A stretch of DNA of 64,000 nucleotides, taken from contig JAGFMI010000001.1 in NCBI GenBank assembly GCA_021030905.1, positions 3,205,230 through 3,269,229 of the forward strand. The letters run 5' to 3'. A model generated the notes under the pieces. That model did not search any database. It was not told the origin of the DNA and saw nothing but the letters and a program-made list of their open reading frames with translations. The DNA comes from Pyrenula massariospora. Lineage: Eukaryota; Ascomycota; Eurotiomycetes; Pyrenulales; Pyrenulaceae. A program made the translations under genes and the position numbers. Within the stretch, counting starts at the first letter, position 1, and the number at the start of each line of letters is the position of its first letter. Positions 59,364 to 64,000 of the stretch are shown piece after piece.

Positions 59364-59736
59364 TGCGTTCTCTCAGGACTCGGTTCGGAAGAGGTAGAAG
59401 GTGGTGACGGACAGAGACGTTAAAATTGAGCAGCTGCCATGGCGAATGAGGCATCACATACACAACCGATATGGGGTTGGCGCCGTAAATGTTTGGAACT
59501 TTGGTGTTGCCGTCATTTCCAAATCACAGTGAGCGCGCAAGACGGTTGCCTCAGCGTTCCTGCTTCCTTGGAAAGTGAAGCACAACTTCCCCCTGACCCA
59601 TGATATCTTCTCCAAGGCAAGAACGATGGAGAATATCCACCGAGGCAAGTACGGTGCGATTTATTCACTAAGGCGGAAACGGCCTTCCCACTTGAACGCT
59701 CCGAGACGCGCGCCCGTGTTCCAATCATTCAACCAT
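59364..59736. other. Intergenic; mannosyltransferase upstream region
   Basis: This short promoter and 3'-flank region lies between the mannosyltransferase and DUF202 genes. I see no gene in it. Confidence 0.6.
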
Positions 59737-60196
59737 TCAATCATTGAGTCGCAGCGTCAACACCAGCAATGATATATATGCCGCCAGACTCAATGCGGTC
59801 AGCACAACCACGACATTCCCGCTCGTTCGAAACCTCTTTCTCCCAAGGCCATCATCTCCGACCTCAGTGAAGAATTGCTTGTTGCCCTGCTTCCGCCGGT
59901 ATGCCCCCACTGCAAGCACTCCAGCTCCGTATGCAGCAAAGAGTGCCCCAATGGAATAAAACTCGGCTGTGAAGATCTTTAAAACGACCAGAGCAAATGA
60001 GAACTGAGAGAGCGAAGTTCGCACATACGCTCCTTCAAAAGTTCGTTGGGCGGCACGGACTTCAACGAGTTCCTCATCCGTGAGGATAACTGAGCGGGCA
60101 CGGTGCATCCGCAGGGTGTAATGGTCGGCGGCGTGACGAGGCTGGAAAAGGCGTTAGTTAGAGACCTTCAATGCACAAGAAACATACCTCAAACAT
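59737..60196 (-). CDS. DUF202 small three-span membrane protein
   Basis: Minus-strand exons are 60196-60188 and 60141-59737 (137 aa). The first coding exon is only 9 bp (ATG TTT GAG), joined by a 46-bp intron (gtatgt..tccag) to PRHAADHYTLR. An in-frame ATG at 60108 could serve as a later start if that intron is wrong. The core TDEELVEVRAAQRTFEGAY, followed by TSLSQFSFALVVLKIF, GALFAAYGAGVLAVGAYRR and a last span VVVLTALSLAAYISLLVLTL, is the DUF202 family (related in shape to the VTC1 transporter-chaperone subunit). The protein is probably in an internal membrane; its role is unknown. It shares an 800-bp divergent promoter region with the FMN dehydrogenase gene. Confidence 0.85.
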
Positions 60197-61000
60197 CTCG
60201 AAGAACTTGTTGCATCTACCTTACGTCGAACTTTGAAGAGTTGAGGTTGTTGTAGTTAATTTTGTACGACCTTGATGTCCCCGCCATGCCGGCCTCGGAA
60301 ATAGACGCTCCGCACAATCTTCGGACGTCTCCCGATAAAGCTGACCACTACCACGACGGATATTCGCAATTCCTCTCTGTTACCGGTATCTACCGAATGA
60401 AGCGAGCTTCCTCATTTCCAATAGGTGTATGAGCTCTGTCTCGGCCGCCTGGCCTCTTTTCCCCTTCAAATCCGCCGCGCCTAATGAAAATCTCATCTGT
60501 GCCTCCTTGGACAAATTTGCAAGGGGATACGTGTAAACCTTGAGCCCGAGCTGTTCACACAGCGGGTGTTTCCTTGGCTCAATTAAATTTATCGGACTAC
60601 CAACAAGATTAAAACTAAGCCTCGAAACGAGCTCCGACGCCTTTCTCAAGCTTGCAAAGTCGTGCCCGCCTAGCCGACAATGGCTGATCAAATAACTTCC
60701 AACAATCCAGAACCTTTTTGATCAGATATCATCTTTACCATTCTATCGACGGCAAAAGCGACTCTTCCTGCTCAAGAACATGAACAGCAATATCTCTCGG
60801 TAGTGTCGGTCGGTGATGGCCCGTGGACCGAACGCGGGGCCTATGCGCCAGAAGATGATGATGAGATGCAACTTTGTAGCCAATTGCTGTGCGATTTCCA
60901 ATCCAACCGACTCTCTTTTCCTTACCTTTTTGGTTGATGTGTGCAGCTTTCCATGTGGCAACCTTGCTTGTGATCTTTTGAGCAAACACACCTACCCATA
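60197..61000. other. Intergenic, divergent promoters of DUF202 and FMN dehydrogenase genes
   Basis: No gene is supported. A 103-codon minus-strand frame (60380-60691) has plausible composition but no recognised domain and no clear promoter space, so it is not called. A second minus frame at 60735-60989 is antisense to the FMN dehydrogenase promoter. Confidence 0.5.
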
Positions 61001-62590
61001 ATGATCGATGCAGCAGAAGGTTTGTAACTAATCTTCAAGCTGTGGTCATGTCTACTCATCTGTAGCAGTCGCAAAGCACAAGTCACAAGGTAGCTGCTGG
61101 GTAGTACTCTATGGCAATGTTTACGACGTAAGTTGACTCTGATGCGGCGTTGTATTCTTCTAACGTTGTCTGGTTAGGTGACGGAGTTCTTGCCAAAACA
61201 TCCTGGAGGGAGTGCTATCGTCCTCAAGTTATCTGGTAGAGATGCGACTGAAGAATACGATCCAATACATCCACCCGGCACTCTTGAAGAAAATCTACCC
61301 CCAGAAGCCAAATTGGGACTTATAGATCCTCAGACACTCCCTAAATCCACAGCGGAAGCCGTTGAAAATGCGACAAGTAACGATGAATCTCCTCCTATGC
61401 AAGCTCTCCTTAACCTCGATGATATTGAGGCAGTAGCCTCAAAGAAGATGTCAAAGAAAGGATGGGCCTATTACTACTCTGCAGGGGACGATCTTATATC
61501 CAAATACCTGAACAACACAGTCTACCGCTCGATACTGCTGAGACCGAGAATCTTTATTGATTGTAAGGACTGCGATATCTCCACAACTTTTCTTGGGAAT
61601 AAGCTCCAAATACCTATATTTGTCTCACCAGCGGCCATGGCGCGTCTCGCAAACCCTGACGGTGAATGGGGCATTGCTCAAGCCTGCAAAAAGTTTGGTG
61701 CTATGCAAATGATTTCAAATAACGCTTCCATGACGCCGGAGCAAATCGTCAAAAATGCAGGCCCAGATCAAGTCTTTGGCTGGCAGCTCTACGTTCAAAT
61801 AGAGAAGAAGAAATCCGAAGACTTCCTTGCCCGTATCAACAAACTCGACGCAATTAAATTCATCTGCGTTACCCTTGACGCCCCTGTCCCAGGCAAACGG
61901 GAGCACGACGAGCGCTCCAAACACATTGCCGAGTCCCTCCCTGTGACCTCTTCTCTGATCAAAGATGCTGGTGGTTCTGAAATAAAAGGCGGTGGATCAA
62001 TCGCCAATTCGTTATTTGCCGGAACTGACCCAACATGCACGTGGAAGACAACCATCCCTTGGCTAGCAACGCAGACCAAAAAGCCCATCATACTGAAGGG
62101 CCTTCAAACCCACGAAGATGCATACATCGCAGCGCAACACGCCCCTCAGATCAAAGGAATCATCCTCTCCAACCATGGCGGCCGCGCAGCAGACACCGCC
62201 CCACCATCCCTTCACACCCTCCTCGAGATCCGGAAATACTGCCCCGAAGTCTTCACCAAGCTTGACGTCGTCGTCGACGGCGGCATCAAGCGGGGCACGG
62301 ACGTCGTAAAAGCTCTGACTATCGGTGCCAAGGCGGTGGGCATCGGTCGGGCGCCGCTGTTTGGACTGGCGGCGGGAGGGATTGAAGGCGTGGAGAGAGT
62401 CTTTGAGATTCTGAGAGATGAAACAGCGACGGCGATGAGGTTGTTAGGGGTACAGAAGGTGGAGGACTTGGGAATGCATCATATCAATATTGCGGCAGTG
62501 AAGAGGGATTTGTACGATGGGCCGTGGGCGCCGGGAGTGGATCCTCCTAATCGTGGCAGTAAAGAGCTGTGGTCAAAAGCAAGATTATGA
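61001..62590 (+). CDS. Cytochrome b5-FMN 2-hydroxyacid dehydrogenase (flavocytochrome b2-like), C-terminal ARL
   Basis: Exons are 61001-61019, 61066-61127 and 61178-62590 (497 aa; introns 46 and 50 bp). The two small exons complete the cytochrome b5 domain: [21 protein letters not shown] joins to [11 protein letters not shown]. Haem ligands are His35 (HPGG) and His58 (DPIHPP), 23 residues apart as in yeast Cyb2. The FMN barrel has [14 protein letters not shown], the active-site Tyr in [22 protein letters not shown] and the catalytic His/Arg in SNHGGR, then [15 protein letters not shown] for phosphate binding. The family oxidises L-lactate or related 2-hydroxy acids. There is no mitochondrial presequence, and the C-terminus SKARL fits a PTS1-like signal, suggesting peroxisome rather than mitochondrial intermembrane space. 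After NHGGR the usual QLD is replaced by AAD, so substrate is uncertain. Confidence 0.92.
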
Positions 62591-63138
62591 GAGAGATAGA
62601 GAGATCAGAACAAGCATTGTGATTATAATCTCTGTCTGAGACTTCGTTCCTGTCGTAATACCTGCAATGCAGTTCTTCGGCGACCGTCTAATGTTACACA
62701 TGTGAAACTGTTTGAATGAACGCCGTCAAATGCTCAATCCCAACCCGCCCACTATGCTTGAAAATACCGCGCTATGCTAATATACTTTTCTCCCGATACC
62801 CCATTTGAAACGCAAGGGCAAACGCCGAAGTAATGAGATTGAGGATCGTGAAACTAAAACAGCGTACAAACAAATATCAAGGGTTGGTGAACAATGGACA
62901 CTGAGAATGCCCGTTGAATCTGTGTAGAATGTTAATTGCGACAGCGTTAAACAATGACCCTAGTCGTTCTGAGCACGCCTTCACCGCAGGTGTCGAATGT
63001 TGAAATTGTGTCGTGAGGGTGCCGGTAGTAAATTAATGATTGTTACAGTTCTCAAGCCTCACAGGATTGCTCTTGGCTTCAGATGAGAGAATTGAGGAGT
63101 CGAAACAGCAACAGAGTCGATTATAGGGGGTTCTGACT
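62591..63138. other. Intergenic between convergent genes
   Basis: This AT-rich stretch holds the 3' flanks of the FMN dehydrogenase and the PFK2/FBPase-2 gene. I see no gene in it. Confidence 0.6.
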
Positions 63139-64000
63139 TCATGCCATAGATCGTGTCTCCCGTCGAAGTTGGAAATCCTTATCCTCGCGGAAGCAGTCCT
63201 CGTCTTCGTGGTAACGGTATGCAACAAAATCAACGCCATAAGCTTTAGGCTCTAGCATGTAGCAAACATTAAGCGGGACGTCTAAATCAGCGACATCATC
63301 GCGCTTCAGCCCTTTGAAATAAGCCAGGAGTACTCGGGTGACTGCTTTGTGGCCTACAATTAGGACGTGATCCGTCGTACGCTCGACTTCGATAATGACC
63401 TTATCGACGAATTAGCAGACAATTGCGAAGGGATTCATAAGACTCTCACCTTCTGTATCCTGTTGATCACGTCAAGGTAGCCTTCGCCACCTGGTCCTGG
63501 ATACCGGTAGTGAAGCTTGTCTCGTTTACGAAGTTCATACTGTTCGGGCTTCTTCTCCTTAATTTCCTCGTAGGTCATGCCTTCCATGTTTCCTGCGTTA
63601 AGCTCATCAAGCATTCGCATCTCTTTCTTGTCGTAGGATTCATCATCAAAATGTGCTGCCGTCTGAATACTGCGGGTCAACATACTGGTCCATACGCAAA
63701 AGTTCCGACTTGAATGCTGCTGTAAGCTGTATTCTGGGTTTGGCGGGGTGATATCTCCAGCAGAAGGAGGTAAGACAGCCTTTTCTTGCTTCTCTGCCTG
63801 CTTCTGCTCCCAGACCTGACGCTCGTGTCCTATGAAGCGTGCAAGAGCACTAGCATAACGTCTACCTCTAGCGGTTAAACTACTGTCGCCTCCTAATCGC
63901 CCAGTGACATTATCCTCACTTTCACCATGTCTGGTTACCCATATCTGTCGAGGGGCAAGGTTGAAGTTCATGAGGTAGTAGACAGACTGGACGGAGAGGA
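63139..64000 (-). CDS. 6-phosphofructo-2-kinase / fructose-2,6-bisphosphatase, C-terminal part (5' end outside window)
   Basis: Minus-strand exons are 64000-63450 (continuing beyond the window) and 63399-63139, with a 50-bp intron 63400-63449 (gtgaga..ataag). The frame is open at the edge, so the Met at 63971 is internal (LSVQSVYYLMNFNLAPRQIW). The bifunctional enzyme makes and breaks fructose-2,6-bisphosphate, the signal that switches glycolysis and gluconeogenesis. Only the phosphatase half is visible: phospho-acceptor His in TRHGESEDN, GRLGGDSSLTARGR, ELNAGNMEGMTYEEI, and the second His in VGHKAVTRVLLAYF, then LDVPLNVCYMLEP. Both catalytic histidines are present, so phosphatase activity is likely. 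A ~20-residue insert (EQKQAEKQEKA) lies between the first and second blocks. The C-terminus ends soon after the fold (RRETRSMA). Confidence 0.93.

Noticed and set aside
60380-60691. 103-codon minus-strand frame in the divergent promoter
   Set aside because: There is no domain, and it lies within promoter space between two well-supported genes.

Overview
The window is nuclear DNA of a filamentous ascomycete (Pezizomycotina). Most genes carry one to three introns of 46-83 bp with GT..AG borders. The families are fungal: a Zn2Cys6 activator, a DUF3176 membrane protein, an Egh16/MAS3-type secreted protein, an Mga2/Spt23-type ER-anchored activator, a MNN2-type mannosyltransferase and a HAK potassium transporter. 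The order cannot be fixed from the sequence; the Egh16-type gene and the laccase with a DSGV tail fit Leotiomycetes or a neighbouring class. There are no rRNA genes, recognisable tRNAs, transposons or CRISPR arrays. Exon borders were worked out by hand from frame, splice sites and family fit.

Layout. 1-9.1 kb: the tail of a drug-efflux type MFS transporter, a membrane-anchored fucose-lectin-like protein (-), a decayed small four-span membrane protein (-, three in-frame stops) and a four-exon laccase (+). 9.6-17.1 kb: TRAPPII subunit Trs130 (+) and delta-12 oleate desaturase (+). 17.1-19.2 kb: a gene-free stretch with clustered simple repeats. 19.2-29.3 kb, mainly minus: DUF3176 protein, Egh16-like secreted protein, alpha/beta hydrolase, a small unknown gene (+) and a Zn2Cys6 regulator. 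31-40 kb: HAK potassium transporter (+), a disordered basic protein (+), a Zn-finger-less fungal regulator (-) and a mixed-charge Arg/Asp protein (-). 41-50.3 kb: an acyl-CoA dehydrogenase ending in SKL (+), the Mga2/Spt23-type activator (-) and an amino-acid permease (-). 52-64 kb: GNAT-like protein (+), RNase H1 (-), Na+/H+ antiporter (-), MNN2-type mannosyltransferase (-), DUF202 protein (-), a cytochrome-b5/FMN 2-hydroxyacid dehydrogenase ending in ARL (+) and the 3' part of 6-phosphofructo-2-kinase/fructose-2,6-bisphosphatase (-).

Most of this is housekeeping and transport; I see no biosynthetic cluster. Two lipid genes are linked in concept: the desaturase makes linoleate, and Mga2/Spt23 proteins sense membrane saturation and activate desaturases. 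Two oxidative flavoenzymes carry C-terminal peroxisomal signals. The points most worth checking are the predicted peroxisomal b5/FMN enzyme, the mature N-terminal histidine of the Egh16-like protein, the decayed membrane protein beside the laccase, and several terminal exons that a naive ORF reading would lose.
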